This document shows positions 43,115 to 53,094 of a stretch of 64,000 nucleotides of DNA, in pieces. This stretch comes from Rhodospirillales bacterium (GTDB lineage: Bacteria > Pseudomonadota > Alphaproteobacteria > Rhodospirillales > Casp-alpha2). The stretch is from the NCBI GenBank assembly GCA_018662225.1, contig JABJGO010000082.1, forward strand, positions 24,982-88,981. Direction: 5' to 3'. A program made the position numbers and the translations under genes. Under the pieces are notes generated by a model. It ran no database searches and had not been told where the DNA came from. It saw only the letters and a list, made by a program, of their open reading frames with translations. The first letter of the stretch is position 1. Every line of letters starts with the position of its first letter.

Positions 43115-46069
43115 ATGGCACAGGAAAAGACAACGCCAACCCTATACACCATCGCCCCCAACCGGCCATTTGTTGACACCCTGGCCGCAGGCATATGGGA
43201 ACAGGCCGCGGCTAATCCGCTGGAACTGGCCCGGTACCAGATTCTGCTGCCCACCCGGCGGTCCTGTCGCAGTTTGCGTGAGGCTTTCCTTCGGCTCAGC
43301 GGTGGCAAGCCTGTGTTGCTGCCCCGCATGATCCCCATTGGGGATGTGGACGAAGACGAATTGATGCTGGCCAGTGATTTCCAGTCCGGTGAGTTTGATC
43401 TACCGCCGGTGATTTCAGGCATGCGGCGGCAGTTGCTCCTAACCGAGTTGATCCGCAAACGCCCGCCCGAGCCGTCACCCGATCAGGCCGCATTACTGGC
43501 GCAGGAACTAGGCACGCTCATCGATCAAGTGGCAACCGAGCGCCTGGATTTTGGCGACTTGAAGAATCTCGACGTAAGCGACTACGCCGAGCACTGGAAT
43601 GAAACACTGAAATTCCTTGAGCTGGTAACCGATTTCTGGCCCGGCATTCTGGCCCACGAAGGCGTACTGGACCCGGCTGAGCGGCGAAACAGGTTGCTGG
43701 AAGCTCAAGCCGAGGCCTGGCGCAGTTCGCCGCCGGACACGCCTATTATCGCCGCGGGTTCCACCGGCAGTATCCCGGCCACCGCGGATCTGCTTGGTGT
43801 TATTGCGAACCTGCCCTACGGCTCGGTGGTGCTGCCCGGTCTGGATAATGACCTCGCGGACGAAGCCTGGGCCGTACTCGGCCCAACGCATCCTCAATTC
43901 GGGTTAAAGCACCTGCTGGATTGCATGGATGCAAACCGCGCTGACGTGGTCGAATGGCCTCAATCTGAATTCATCCAAGGCCAATCAGCAAGGACTGAGC
44001 TTCTGCGGAGCGCGCTGCTGCCATCTGCTGTGACGGGCGCGCGCACCAAAATCGATCACCTGCCTGCGGATACGTTGGATGGCGTCACCCGCATTAACTG
44101 CCCTGATTCGGGCAAAGAATCCGAAACAATTGCCCTGATCATGCGTGAAGCTTTGGAAACGCCGGGCCGGACGGCAGCGCTTATCACGCCCGATCGTGCG
44201 CTGGCACGGCGGGTAGCAACCGAACTTAAACGGTGGGATATCCACATTGATGATTCAGCCGGTGTGCCGCTGGCCCAAACACCGCCCGCCACGTTCCTGC
44301 AACTGACCGCCGATATGGTCACCAGCGATCTGGCACCCGTACCCCTACTGGCCGCGTTAAAGCACCCCTTGGCGGCGGGCGGTCTTAGCACGGCTGGATT
44401 CCGGGCTATTGTCCGGTCCATGGAGGTCGCCGCTTTGCGCGGCCCCCGGCCATCTGGCGGGTTCGACGGCCTGATCGCCGCATTGAGTACGGATACGAAA
44501 AAGCATCAGACAATCATCGCTTTTCTGGAAGATTTGCGGGGTCGAGCCAAACCATTTGTGGAAAGCCTGCAACAATCCGGCGGCACCCTTAGGGACATGT
44601 TGCGTCATCACGTGGCATTTGCTGAAAGTTTGGCCACCACGGATGAGGCGGAAGGCACAGCACGGCTGTGGCGCGGTGATGCGGGCGAAGCATTGGCCAC
44701 GTTCACCGCTGAACTGCACGAGGCGCTGGATGACAGTATGATCATCGATCATCGCGACTATGCTGTGCTGCTCAAGACTCTCATGATGGGTCGCGTGGTA
44801 CGGCCCAAACATGGTCGCCATCCCCGTCTCAATATCTGGGGGCCATTGGAAGCCCGTTTACAACATGCCGATGTGATTATTCTGGGCGGATTGAACGAAG
44901 GTATCTGGCCGCCAGAACCGCCATCAAATCCGTGGATGAGCCGACCCATGATGACCGCCTTCGGCCTGCCGGTGCCGGAACGCCGCATCGGTCTGTCGGC
45001 ACATGATTTTGCCCAGGCCTTTTCAGCGGGCAATGTGGTTCTGACCCGCGCTGAACGCACGGACGGCACCCCGACGGTACCATCCCGGTGGTTGCGACGC
45101 CTAGAAAACCTGATTTCCAGTAGTCCGCTCCGTGATGCCTTCCAGCCTGATCGCTCATGGCTAAGTCTGGCGCTGGCGCTGGATCATCCGGCCGGTCCAG
45201 TGAACGTTACCCCACCTGCCCCCACGCCACCGCTGACGGCACGTCCGCGCCAATTATCAGTTACCCGTATCCGTGTGTTGCAGCGTGATCCTTATGCCAT
45301 CTATGCCCGTCACATCCTGGATCTGAGGCCCATTGATGCCATTGATGCCGATCCCGGTGCGGCGGAACGCGGCACCGTTATTCACGATACTCTGGAAGCC
45401 TTTTTCAAAGAATATCCTGATGAATTGCCCAATGATGCCGAGAATCTTTTGATCGCGGTGGGCGAAAAGGAATTTGCCAAACACATGGCCCAACCCGGCG
45501 TCCGGGCGTTTTGGTGGCCGCGATTTCTTCAGGTTGCGGCATGGTTCATGGCCAATGAACGCGGCAGACGGGCCGCAGGCGAACACCCCGTTGCCACCGA
45601 GACCAATGGCGAGGCATTGTTTGAAGCACCGGGGGGCACCTTTCGTTTAACGGCCCGCGCTGACCGAATTGACAGTTTAGCCGGTGGTGGTCTGGCCTTG
45701 ATTGATTACAAGACAGGCCAACCACCCACAGCTCCACAAGCCGAAACCGGGTTGGAGCCGCAACTACCGCTGGAAGCCGCCATGATCCAGCATGGATCGT
45801 TCGACGGCGTTACGCGGGGTGACGTGAACCGGCTCACCTATATCAAGCTGACGGGCGGTCGTGTGCCCGGTGTGGTCAAGAATTTGAAGCTGGATGTACC
45901 CAAAGCGGCCGAGGATGCATGGCAAGGCCTACAAAGCCTGATCGCCGATTATGACAACCCGAAAAAGCCTTACCTGTCCCATATCCGCCCCATCAAACAG
46001 GGCGATATCGGTGACTATGATCATCTGGCGCGGGTCCGTGAATGGTTGAGCGCGGAGGAGGACACATGA
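43115..46069 (+). CDS. addB: Double-strand break repair protein AddB
   Basis: 984 residues. N-terminal helicase-like part (NRPFVDTLAAGIWEQA, ILLPTRRSCRSLREAFLRL) without a full Walker A, and a C-terminal RecB-type nuclease with LTARADRIDSL and the catalytic IDYKTGQ (Asp864, Lys866). No four-Cys iron-sulfur staple as in Bacillus AddB is seen near the nuclease, in line with the alphaproteobacterial form. Works with AddA in end resection and Chi-type processing. Overlaps addA by four bases. Confidence 0.94.
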   Translation: MAQEKTTPTLYTIAPNRPFVDTLAAGIWEQAAANPLELARYQILLPTRRSCRSLREAFLRLSGGKPVLLPRMIPIGDVDEDELMLASDFQSGEFDLPPVISGMRRQLLLTELIRKRPPEPSPDQAALLAQELGTLIDQVATERLDFGDLKNLDVSDYAEHWNETLKFLELVTDFWPGILAHEGVLDPAERRNRLLEAQAEAWRSSPPDTPIIAAGSTGSIPATADLLGVIANLPYGSVVLPGLDNDLADEAWAVLGPTHPQFGLKHLLDCMDANRADVVEWPQSEFIQGQSARTELLRSALLPSAVTGARTKIDHLPADTLDGVTRINCPDSGKESETIALIMREALETPGRTAALITPDRALARRVATELKRWDIHIDDSAGVPLAQTPPATFLQLTADMVTSDLAPVPLLAALKHPLAAGGLSTAGFRAIVRSMEVAALRGPRPSGGFDGLIAALSTDTKKHQTIIAFLEDLRGRAKPFVESLQQSGGTLRDMLRHHVAFAESLATTDEAEGTARLWRGDAGEALATFTAELHEALDDSMIIDHRDYAVLLKTLMMGRVVRPKHGRHPRLNIWGPLEARLQHADVIILGGLNEGIWPPEPPSNPWMSRPMMTAFGLPVPERRIGLSAHDFAQAFSAGNVVLTRAERTDGTPTVPSRWLRRLENLISSSPLRDAFQPDRSWLSLALALDHPAGPVNVTPPAPTPPLTARPRQLSVTRIRVLQRDPYAIYARHILDLRPIDAIDADPGAAERGTVIHDTLEAFFKEYPDELPNDAENLLIAVGEKEFAKHMAQPGVRAFWWPRFLQVAAWFMANERGRRAAGEHPVATETNGEALFEAPGGTFRLTARADRIDSLAGGGLALIDYKTGQPPTAPQAETGLEPQLPLEAAMIQHGSFDGVTRGDVNRLTYIKLTGGRVPGVVKNLKLDVPKAAEDAWQGLQSLIADYDNPKKPYLSHIRPIKQGDIGDYDHLARVREWLSAEEDT

Positions 46070-49000
46070 GCACCGCACCCGGTTCAACACACGAATCTGC
46101 TCTCGATCAGGCCACCGCCCGCCAACGACAGGCCGCCGATCCATCCTTTTCCGTGTGGGTCAGCGCCAACGCGGGTACCGGCAAGACCCGCGTCCTGATT
46201 GACCGCATTTCGCGCCTGATGCTGGCCGGTGTGCGATCTGAACGCATTCTGTGCCTGACCTACACCAAGGCGGCCGCCGCAGAAATGGAAAACCGCCTCA
46301 GTGAACGGCTGGGTGCCTGGGCCACCATGGATGATGCCGAAATTTCGGCTGAGCTGCTCGTCCTGAACGGAACACCCGCACAAACCAGTGATATTCATCG
46401 TGCCCGACAGCTGTTCGCCGAAACGCTGGAAACGCCCGGCGGCCTTAAAATCAGAACCATTCACTCGTTCTGTGAATCCCTGTTGGGCCGTTTTCCAGTT
46501 GAGGCACAGATAGTGCCCCACGCCGCGGTTATGGACGAACGTGCAGCGGCTGAATTGTTCAGTGAAGCACGTCAGCTTATTTACACCCAAGCCTTCCACG
46601 ATGATGCCTCACCGCTCGCCATCGCGTTAAACGCCATGGCGGGCCTTGTGGATGAAGACGGGTTCGAAGATCTCATGCGTGAGGTTTTGTACAAACGGCA
46701 ACGCCTCATGGACAGCTTGCGGGAACTAGGCGGTTTCGATTCCGTACAGGAAGCAACCAACCATGTGCTGGGGCTGGAGACCGACGAAACACCCGACACC
46801 ATCCTTCATCAGGGTGTTGCCGAAGATGCCTTTGATCGAGGTGCATTGGTTGACGCCATCGCCGCATTGGAAACGGGAACCAAAAGCGATATAGAGCGTG
46901 CCGGTGATATGGCCGCGTGGCTGGCCGCCGACGAGGCAACGCGTGCCGCGACTTTTGATAGCGCCTACAAATATCTGTTCCTGACACAGGGCGATGAACC
47001 CCGCGCCAAATTAATCACTAACAAGCCATCAGAAAAATTCCCTCAAGCTGTGGATTGTTTGATTGCCGAGCAGGAACGCATCTTCGCCCTTTGTGAGCGC
47101 ATGAAATCAGCCATGGTCAGCGAAGGCACCGGCCACCTTGTCTACATCGCCTGTGAGCTGATCACCGAATATGAGCGCCTGAAACGGCAACGGGCCTTGC
47201 TGGATTATGATGATCTGATCCTGAAATCCCTGGACCTGTTGGAACGCGATGGCGGGGCCGGTTGGGTTCATTTTAAACTGGATGGCGGCATTGATCATAT
47301 TCTGGTGGATGAGGCTCAGGACACCAGTCCGGAACAGTGGAAAGTGGTGCAGCACCTGACCAGTGAATTCTTTGCCGGTGATGGAACGCGGGGCCCGGCG
47401 GATGGTGATCCCAATGCCTTGCCACCACGGTCCGTCTTTGCCGTGGGCGATGAAAAACAATCCATTTACAGTTTTCAGGGGGCCGATCCGGCTGGTTTCA
47501 CCCGCATGCGCGAACACTTTACCGCCATCGCGGGCGGGCGGCTCAAATCAATCCAACTGGAACAATCCTTCCGTACAACAAGTGCTGTGCTGGATGTGGT
47601 CGATGCCGTCTTCGCTCAACCCCATGCCCAACCCGGCGTCACATCTGAAGGCGGAACCCGTCACCGGGCCCATCGCAGTGGACATGCGGGCACCGTACAG
47701 TTATGGCCAGCCGTCAAGAAAACCGAGAAACATGATCCGGCGCCCTGGGATGCGCCTGTGGACCGGATCAAGGAAACCAGCCCTATGTCGCGGGTGGCCG
47801 AAAACATCGCGCAGACCATCGATGGCTGGTTGAAGAACGGGGACATCCTCCAGTCCCGCGACCGGGCCGTTGAGGCCGGTGACATCATGATTCTGGTGCC
47901 CAAGCGCGGACAGTTTGCCGATGAGATGGTGCGTCGCCTGAAGGCCCGAAACATCGAGGTGGCAGGCAGCGACCGCATGATCATGACTGAACAAATCGCC
48001 GTTATGGACATGATCGCCGTAGCGCGGTTTGTGTTGTTGCCCGAAGACGATCTTAATCTGGCGACGGTGTTAAAAGGTCCCTTTGTGGGGTTGAGCGAGA
48101 AAGATTTGTTTAGTGTGGCCTATGATCGCAAAGGTGCCATGTGGGACGCTTTGCGATCCTGTAAGGGTGATCAGTTTGTCGGTGCCGTAAAGACGCTGAG
48201 TCTCTGGCTGGCCCGCGCCGACTATGCGCCACCGTTTGAATTTTTATCAGCCCTGCTGGGGGAAGACAGGGGGCGTGAGCACCTCACCGCACGGCTGGGC
48301 GCAGAAGCCAATGACCCCATCGATGAATTTCTCATTCAGGCGCTTGGGTTCGAGCGCACCCATACGCCATCCCTGCAAGGGTTTCTGTCCTGGATTGATG
48401 CCACCAGCACCCAGATAAAACGAGACCTTGAAGCCGCCCACGGCAAGGTCCGCGTGATGACCGTGCATGGCTCAAAAGGATTGGAAGCAAATATCGTTAT
48501 CCTGCCCGATACCTGTTCTGTGCCCGATGGTCGCCATGGCTCCAAGGTGTTGTGGGCGCCGCATGCTACGGAAGGCACAGTGGGCGCGGCGCTGCCCATC
48601 TGGCCCGGCGTGAAGGCAAACGAGACCGAGCTGTGCGCGGACCTTCGCGAACAGGTCAAACAAGCTGAATTGGAAGAACGGCGGCGCTTGATGTATGTGG
48701 CCATGACAAGGGCGCGTGACCGGCTCTATATCGCCGGGTGGGAGCGCAAGACCGGACCCAAAGACGCTGAACATGGCCGCGACGAGGGGTCTTGGTACGA
48801 ACTGATCCGACCCGCCATGGCAGAGCTGGATGGCATCACGGAAACGGAACAGGATGACGGTAAAACCGTGTCCTTTGATACCCCGCAACGCGATGCCCCA
48901 GAGCCGGAAAGTGCAGCGGATGAAATGCTGACACCGACTAAAGATACACCTGACTGGATGACCAGCCCACCGGCGCAGGAGCCAGAGCCGTCTGTGCCCC

Positions 49001-49572
49001 TGAGCCCGAGCCGGATGGAGGAGGATGAGCCACCCGTATCATCACCGTTTGATGGTGACGACACATCGCGGTTCCGGCGTGGAAACCTTATCCACCGTCT
49101 GTTACAGACCCTGCCGGATGTACCGGCGGCTGATCGCGAACAGGTGGCCCAGGCATGGTTGGACCGGACGGCAGGTGACCTGGACGATACAACGCGTGGG
49201 CTCATTGCTGCCGAAACCATGGCCGTTTTGGAAGATGAGCAGCTTGCCGACATTTTTGGTCCAGGTAGCATGGCCGAAGTTCCCATTGCCGGTACCGTCG
49301 CAACCAGCAGCGGCCCCAAAACCATCGCGGGCCAGGTCGACCGGTTGGTTGTCACAGACACGACGGTGTTAATTGTGGACTACAAGACGAATCGCCCACC
49401 CCCGATTGATCAAAAAGACGTGCCGCCGAGTTACTTCCGCCAGATGGCCTTGTACAAATCTGCCCTTGAGCACATCTATGAGGGGCGGAAAATCCGCTGT
49501 TTTCTCGTATGGACAGACGGGCCAAGGGCCATGATCCTGAATGAGGAATTTCTTTCAGGCCATGCGCCTTGA
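46066..49572 (+). CDS. addA: Double-strand break repair helicase-nuclease AddA
   Basis: 1168 residues. UvrD-type helicase: Walker A ANAGTGKT (34-41), Walker B HILVDEAQDTSPEQW, GDEKQSIYSFQGADP, RVMTVHGSKGLE, and RRLMYVAMTRARDRLY; then a C-terminal nuclease with VDRLVVTDTTVLIVDYKTNRP, cited as VLIVDYKTNR (Asp1105, Lys1107). The start is the ATG overlapping the addB stop, with GGAGGA ahead. Low-complexity Pro/Glu-rich linker (about 945-990) before the nuclease. Confidence 0.95.
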   Translation: MSTAPGSTHESALDQATARQRQAADPSFSVWVSANAGTGKTRVLIDRISRLMLAGVRSERILCLTYTKAAAAEMENRLSERLGAWATMDDAEISAELLVLNGTPAQTSDIHRARQLFAETLETPGGLKIRTIHSFCESLLGRFPVEAQIVPHAAVMDERAAAELFSEARQLIYTQAFHDDASPLAIALNAMAGLVDEDGFEDLMREVLYKRQRLMDSLRELGGFDSVQEATNHVLGLETDETPDTILHQGVAEDAFDRGALVDAIAALETGTKSDIERAGDMAAWLAADEATRAATFDSAYKYLFLTQGDEPRAKLITNKPSEKFPQAVDCLIAEQERIFALCERMKSAMVSEGTGHLVYIACELITEYERLKRQRALLDYDDLILKSLDLLERDGGAGWVHFKLDGGIDHILVDEAQDTSPEQWKVVQHLTSEFFAGDGTRGPADGDPNALPPRSVFAVGDEKQSIYSFQGADPAGFTRMREHFTAIAGGRLKSIQLEQSFRTTSAVLDVVDAVFAQPHAQPGVTSEGGTRHRAHRSGHAGTVQLWPAVKKTEKHDPAPWDAPVDRIKETSPMSRVAENIAQTIDGWLKNGDILQSRDRAVEAGDIMILVPKRGQFADEMVRRLKARNIEVAGSDRMIMTEQIAVMDMIAVARFVLLPEDDLNLATVLKGPFVGLSEKDLFSVAYDRKGAMWDALRSCKGDQFVGAVKTLSLWLARADYAPPFEFLSALLGEDRGREHLTARLGAEANDPIDEFLIQALGFERTHTPSLQGFLSWIDATSTQIKRDLEAAHGKVRVMTVHGSKGLEANIVILPDTCSVPDGRHGSKVLWAPHATEGTVGAALPIWPGVKANETELCADLREQVKQAELEERRRLMYVAMTRARDRLYIAGWERKTGPKDAEHGRDEGSWYELIRPAMAELDGITETEQDDGKTVSFDTPQRDAPEPESAADEMLTPTKDTPDWMTSPPAQEPEPSVPLSPSRMEEDEPPVSSPFDGDDTSRFRRGNLIHRLLQTLPDVPAADREQVAQAWLDRTAGDLDDTTRGLIAAETMAVLEDEQLADIFGPGSMAEVPIAGTVATSSGPKTIAGQVDRLVVTDTTVLIVDYKTNRPPPIDQKDVPPSYFRQMALYKSALEHIYEGRKIRCFLVWTDGPRAMILNEEFLSGHAP

Positions 49573-49638
49573 CGGTTAATCGGGCCGTGCTAGAGTCCCT
49601 GTCATCAAATTCTTACCAAGATCTATAGGGTTCAAATT

Positions 49639-49959
49639 ATGAAAAAAGATGTCACCGACGCTTCATTCGATGCCGATGTAATTGGTTCTTCCGAACCTGT
49701 TCTTGTGGATTTTTGGGCTGAATGGTGTGGTCCCTGTAAACAGATCGCCCCGGCACTGGATGAAATGGCTGGCGAGATGGAAGGCCGATTGACCATCGCC
49801 AAGGTGAATATTGACGAGAACCCCGGTATTCCGTCCAAATACGGTGTGCGCGGCATCCCGACCCTGATGATCTTCAAAGACGGTGAAGTTGCTGCTATGA
49901 AGGTCGGTGCTTTGGCTAAAAGCCAGTTGGTGGAATGGGTTGAATCCCAAATCGGCTAA
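49639..49959 (+). CDS. trxA: Thioredoxin
   Basis: 106 residues, a single thioredoxin fold with the active site WCGPC (Cys30/Cys33) and cis-Pro in [10 protein letters not shown]. Cytoplasmic, no signal peptide. It lies 66 bases after addA, a place conserved in alphaproteobacteria. Its stop and the convergent folC stop are one base apart. Confidence 0.96.
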   Translation: MKKDVTDASFDADVIGSSEPVLVDFWAEWCGPCKQIAPALDEMAGEMEGRLTIAKVNIDENPGIPSKYGVRGIPTLMIFKDGEVAAMKVGALAKSQLVEWVESQIG

Positions 49960-49960
49960 A

Positions 49961-51265
49961 TTAATGATTGTCCGCCAGGACATCACCCGCCAGATATAAC
50001 GATCCACAGATTAACACCCGCGCGGCACCGCTTTCCGCCTGAACAATTGTATTCAGGGCGTCTTTAACACTGTGTGCGGGTGCTGCGTCATGGCCTGTGG
50101 CGGTGGCTGCTTCACATAGATCAGCTGCCGATATGGCGTTTTCCTCACCCGGTATGGTGACGGTCTTGAGCGATGTTGTAACGACGGCAAGCGGTTTCAG
50201 GAACGCCGCCGAATCCTTGCTGTTCAACATGCCATAAATGAGATGCAACGGGCGGGCGTCACCTTCTTCATTCCAGCGCGATACTTCATCCACAATACTT
50301 TCGGCGGCGGACGCATTGTGACCACCATCCAGCCACAGTTCCCAGCCACCCGGTAAAGCATCAACCAGTGGACCAGCGGCTAAGTGTTGGAAGCGGGCCG
50401 GCCACTGGGCGGTTTTCAGGCCCAGGGCCATGGCCTGGCCCGATATATCGAACCCGGGTAGCATCTCCATGGCTTTTACGGCCACACCGGCGTTATGCAT
50501 CTGATGTGCTCCGGGTAAGGCTGGGCGTGGCAAATACTGATCTATGCCGCCGGCTCTGATCGTCATACCGCCTGCGAGGGGGTGGATGGTCCAGTCTTTA
50601 CCCGCTTCGGTGATGGGCGCGTCCAACTCAGCCGCCCGTGCCGCAATGATATCGCTAACCGCGGGCGTCTGGCGGGCGGCCACGACGGGGACACCCTTTT
50701 TCAGGATACCGGCTTTCTCACCGGCGATTTCCTCGATGGTCTCACCCAGGAACTGCTGATGATCCACCGAAATTTCCGTGATCACCGTCAACGCCGGTTT
50801 CGCGATAACGTTGGTGGCATCCAGCCGTCCGCCCAGCCCTGTTTCCAAAATCACCACATCTGCCGGTGTTCTGGCAAAGGCCAGAAAAGCCGCGCAGGTG
50901 GTGATTTCGAAATAGGTGATAGGCTCGCCGCCATTGACCTCTTCACATTCTTCCAGAACGGCGGTCAGGGCGTCTTCATCTATGACCTCACCGGCGAGAC
51001 AAATACGTTCATTGAAGCGCACCAGATGGGGCGATGTATATACGTGGACCGAATACCCGGCAGCTTCCAGCGCACTGCGCATATAGGCAATGGTGGATCC
51101 CTTACCGTTGGTGCCCGCCACATGAATGACGGGTGGCAGATTCTCTTCGGGATGCCCCAGCCGGGCAAGCAGTCGGGTGACCCGATCCAAAATGAGGTCA
51201 ATCACCTTGGGGTGCAACGACATCAGGCGGTCGAGAACCGCGTCGCTAGTCTTTTTTGTCGTCAT
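49961..51265 (-). CDS. folC: Bifunctional dihydrofolate/folylpolyglutamate synthase
   Basis: 434 residues, Mur ligase fold. ATP loop VAGTNGKGSTIAYM (47-60), SPHLVRFNERI, TDISVDHQQFLG-type region (VITEISVDHQQFLG), and the late DGGHNASAAE. Adds glutamate to dihydropteroate and folates. The start overlaps the accD 3' end by 20 bases; the accD-folC coupling is the usual arrangement. Confidence 0.95.
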   Translation of the reverse strand: MTTKKTSDAVLDRLMSLHPKVIDLILDRVTRLLARLGHPEENLPPVIHVAGTNGKGSTIAYMRSALEAAGYSVHVYTSPHLVRFNERICLAGEVIDEDALTAVLEECEEVNGGEPITYFEITTCAAFLAFARTPADVVILETGLGGRLDATNVIAKPALTVITEISVDHQQFLGETIEEIAGEKAGILKKGVPVVAARQTPAVSDIIAARAAELDAPITEAGKDWTIHPLAGGMTIRAGGIDQYLPRPALPGAHQMHNAGVAVKAMEMLPGFDISGQAMALGLKTAQWPARFQHLAAGPLVDALPGGWELWLDGGHNASAAESIVDEVSRWNEEGDARPLHLIYGMLNSKDSAAFLKPLAVVTTSLKTVTIPGEENAISAADLCEAATATGHDAAPAHSVKDALNTIVQAESGAARVLICGSLYLAGDVLADNH

Positions 51266-52250
51266 TGGGGTCGATGGCGTCTACGACGATGGCATCGGGA
51301 TCGACAAACGTTGCCGGGGTCGGGTCCTCACCCACTTCATCCACGTCAGAAACTGTTTTCTTTTTCGGGGCCGGTTCCAACGAAACCAGTTCACCCGATG
51401 CGCCGGGATTACAAAGCAAACCAACAATCCGGATCAGCGTATCACGCAGATCGGTCCGGTGTACCACCATGTCTATCATGCCATGTTCATACAGATATTC
51501 AGCCCGCTGGAAACCTTCGGGCAATTGCTGGCGGATGGTTTGTTCAATAACGCGTGCCCCGGCAAATCCGATCATCGCACCCGGCTCAGATACGGCGATA
51601 TCACCCAACATGGCGAACGATGCTGATACACCGCCCGTGGTGGGATCAGTGAGCAGTACAATGTACGGTAATCCGGCTTCGCGAACTTCTTCTACTGCAA
51701 TGGTGGACCGCGCCATCTGCATCAGCGACAGGATCCCCTCCTGCATGCGGGCACCGCCCGATGATGGAACGACAATAAGCGGGGCGCGCTGCATAACAGC
51801 AAGGCGCGCGGCGGCCAGCAGACCTTCACCCACAGCCATGCCCATGGAGCCGCCCATAAATTCGAAATTAAAGGCTGCAACAACGACCTTGTTCGCCCCC
51901 ATGGTGCCGTGCGCCACGAGAATGGCATCATCGTCACCGGTTTTGTTCTGGGATTCTTTCAGGCGGTCTGAATACTTGCGGCGATCCTTGAACTTGAGCG
52001 GGTCAACGATGGGTGATTTAAGCTCGATGGATGTATACTCACCGTCATCGAACAATAGCTCGCAGCGTTTCTTAGCGTTGAGCCGCATGTGGTGACCGCA
52101 ATGCTGGCAAACCCTCAGGTTCTTTTCCAGATCACGGTGAAAAATCATTTCTTCGCAAGACGGGCATTTATGCCACAAGTGGTCCGGGATTTCCTTTTGC
52201 CCGACCAGTTCACGCAGCTTCGGACGAACCCAACTTTTTAACCAGTTCAT
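51246..52250 (-). CDS. accD: Acetyl-CoA carboxylase carboxyltransferase beta subunit
   Basis: 334 residues. N-terminal zinc finger Cys29, Cys32, Cys48 and Cys51 (CPSCEEM, VCQHCGHH), then the crotonase-like carboxyltransferase core (SGGARMQEGILSLMQMART-type: SSGGARMQEGILSLMQMA; LTDPTTGGVSASFAMLGD; GFAGARVIEQTIRQ). Forms with AccA the carboxyl transfer to acetyl-CoA. The C-terminus is extended by about 40 Asp/Pro/Val-rich residues. Start overlaps the trpA stop by four bases. Confidence 0.96.
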   Translation of the reverse strand: MNWLKSWVRPKLRELVGQKEIPDHLWHKCPSCEEMIFHRDLEKNLRVCQHCGHHMRLNAKKRCELLFDDGEYTSIELKSPIVDPLKFKDRRKYSDRLKESQNKTGDDDAILVAHGTMGANKVVVAAFNFEFMGGSMGMAVGEGLLAAARLAVMQRAPLIVVPSSGGARMQEGILSLMQMARSTIAVEEVREAGLPYIVLLTDPTTGGVSASFAMLGDIAVSEPGAMIGFAGARVIEQTIRQQLPEGFQRAEYLYEHGMIDMVVHRTDLRDTLIRIVGLLCNPGASGELVSLEPAPKKKTVSDVDEVGEDPTPATFVDPDAIVVDAIDPNDDKKD

Positions 52251-53083
52251 TTTGCCGCCCCCCTTACGCCAGCCGCCAGTTCACCCACAAACCCGAGAAC
52301 CTTATCTGCCAGTCCCGGTTTGGCCTTGCCATCATCGTCTAGATTATCAGCGATGATTTTGACCACGGCTGACCCTACCACAGCCGCGTCCGCGACGCTG
52401 GCAATATCGGCAGCTTTTTCTGGTGTTGTAATGCCAAAACCCACGGCGATGGGCAGGTCAGACTGCGCCCGGATACGGTCCAGTTGTGCAGCGATGTCGG
52501 CAGACGTGGCCGAACCAGCGCCTGTGATGCCGGTGATCGACACGTAATAGATAAACCCGGATGCATGTGCCAGCACCCGTGGCAACCGTTCTTCATTGGT
52601 TGTAGGCGCGGTCAGGTAGATGAAATTGACGCCAGCTTCAATAGCGGGCAGGCATAGCTCGCGCTCTTCTTCTGGCGGCAAATCGACGATGATCAGACCA
52701 TCGATACCGGCCTCGGTCGCATCGCCAAGAAAAGCGTCCACACCGTAAGCATAAATCGGATTGTAATAGCCCATGAGGATGATGGGTGTGTCGTTATCGC
52801 GCGTTCGGTAATCGCGAACAGACTGTATCGTCTTGGTCAGCGTCTGGCCGTTTTTCAGCGCCCGCTGAGAAGAAACCTGAATAGCCGGACCATCAGCCAT
52901 GGGATCAGAAAAGGGCATGCCCAGTTCGATCAGGTCCGCGCCAGCATCCGCCAATCCGTTCAAAATTTCCACAGATGTGTCATAATCAGGATCGCCTGAG
53001 GTAACAAAAACCACCAAGCCACTGCGGCCTTCGGCTTTCAGGGCATCAAAACGGCGGGTAATACGGGTATCGTTTACGTTCAT
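52247..53083 (-). CDS. trpA: Tryptophan synthase alpha subunit
   Basis: 278 residues from the ATG at 53083, where GGGTGGG lies ahead; the longer frame upstream runs into trpB and adds no family sequence. TIM barrel with the catalytic Glu in LIELGMPFSDPMADGP (E) and Asp in IIVDLPPEE, and the phosphate-binding end VGFGITTPEKA. Cleaves indole-3-glycerol phosphate to indole and glyceraldehyde 3-phosphate, passing indole to TrpB through a tunnel. Sits between trpB and accD on the same strand. Confidence 0.95.
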   Translation of the reverse strand: MNVNDTRITRRFDALKAEGRSGLVVFVTSGDPDYDTSVEILNGLADAGADLIELGMPFSDPMADGPAIQVSSQRALKNGQTLTKTIQSVRDYRTRDNDTPIILMGYYNPIYAYGVDAFLGDATEAGIDGLIIVDLPPEEERELCLPAIEAGVNFIYLTAPTTNEERLPRVLAHASGFIYYVSITGITGAGSATSADIAAQLDRIRAQSDLPIAVGFGITTPEKAADIASVADAAVVGSAVVKIIADNLDDDGKAKPGLADKVLGFVGELAAGVRGAAK

Positions 53084-53094
53084 GTCACCCACCC

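Noticed and set aside
50582..51550. A 322-codon plus-strand frame across folC and accD
   Set aside because: Overlaps two well-supported genes on the opposite strand; no domain signal.
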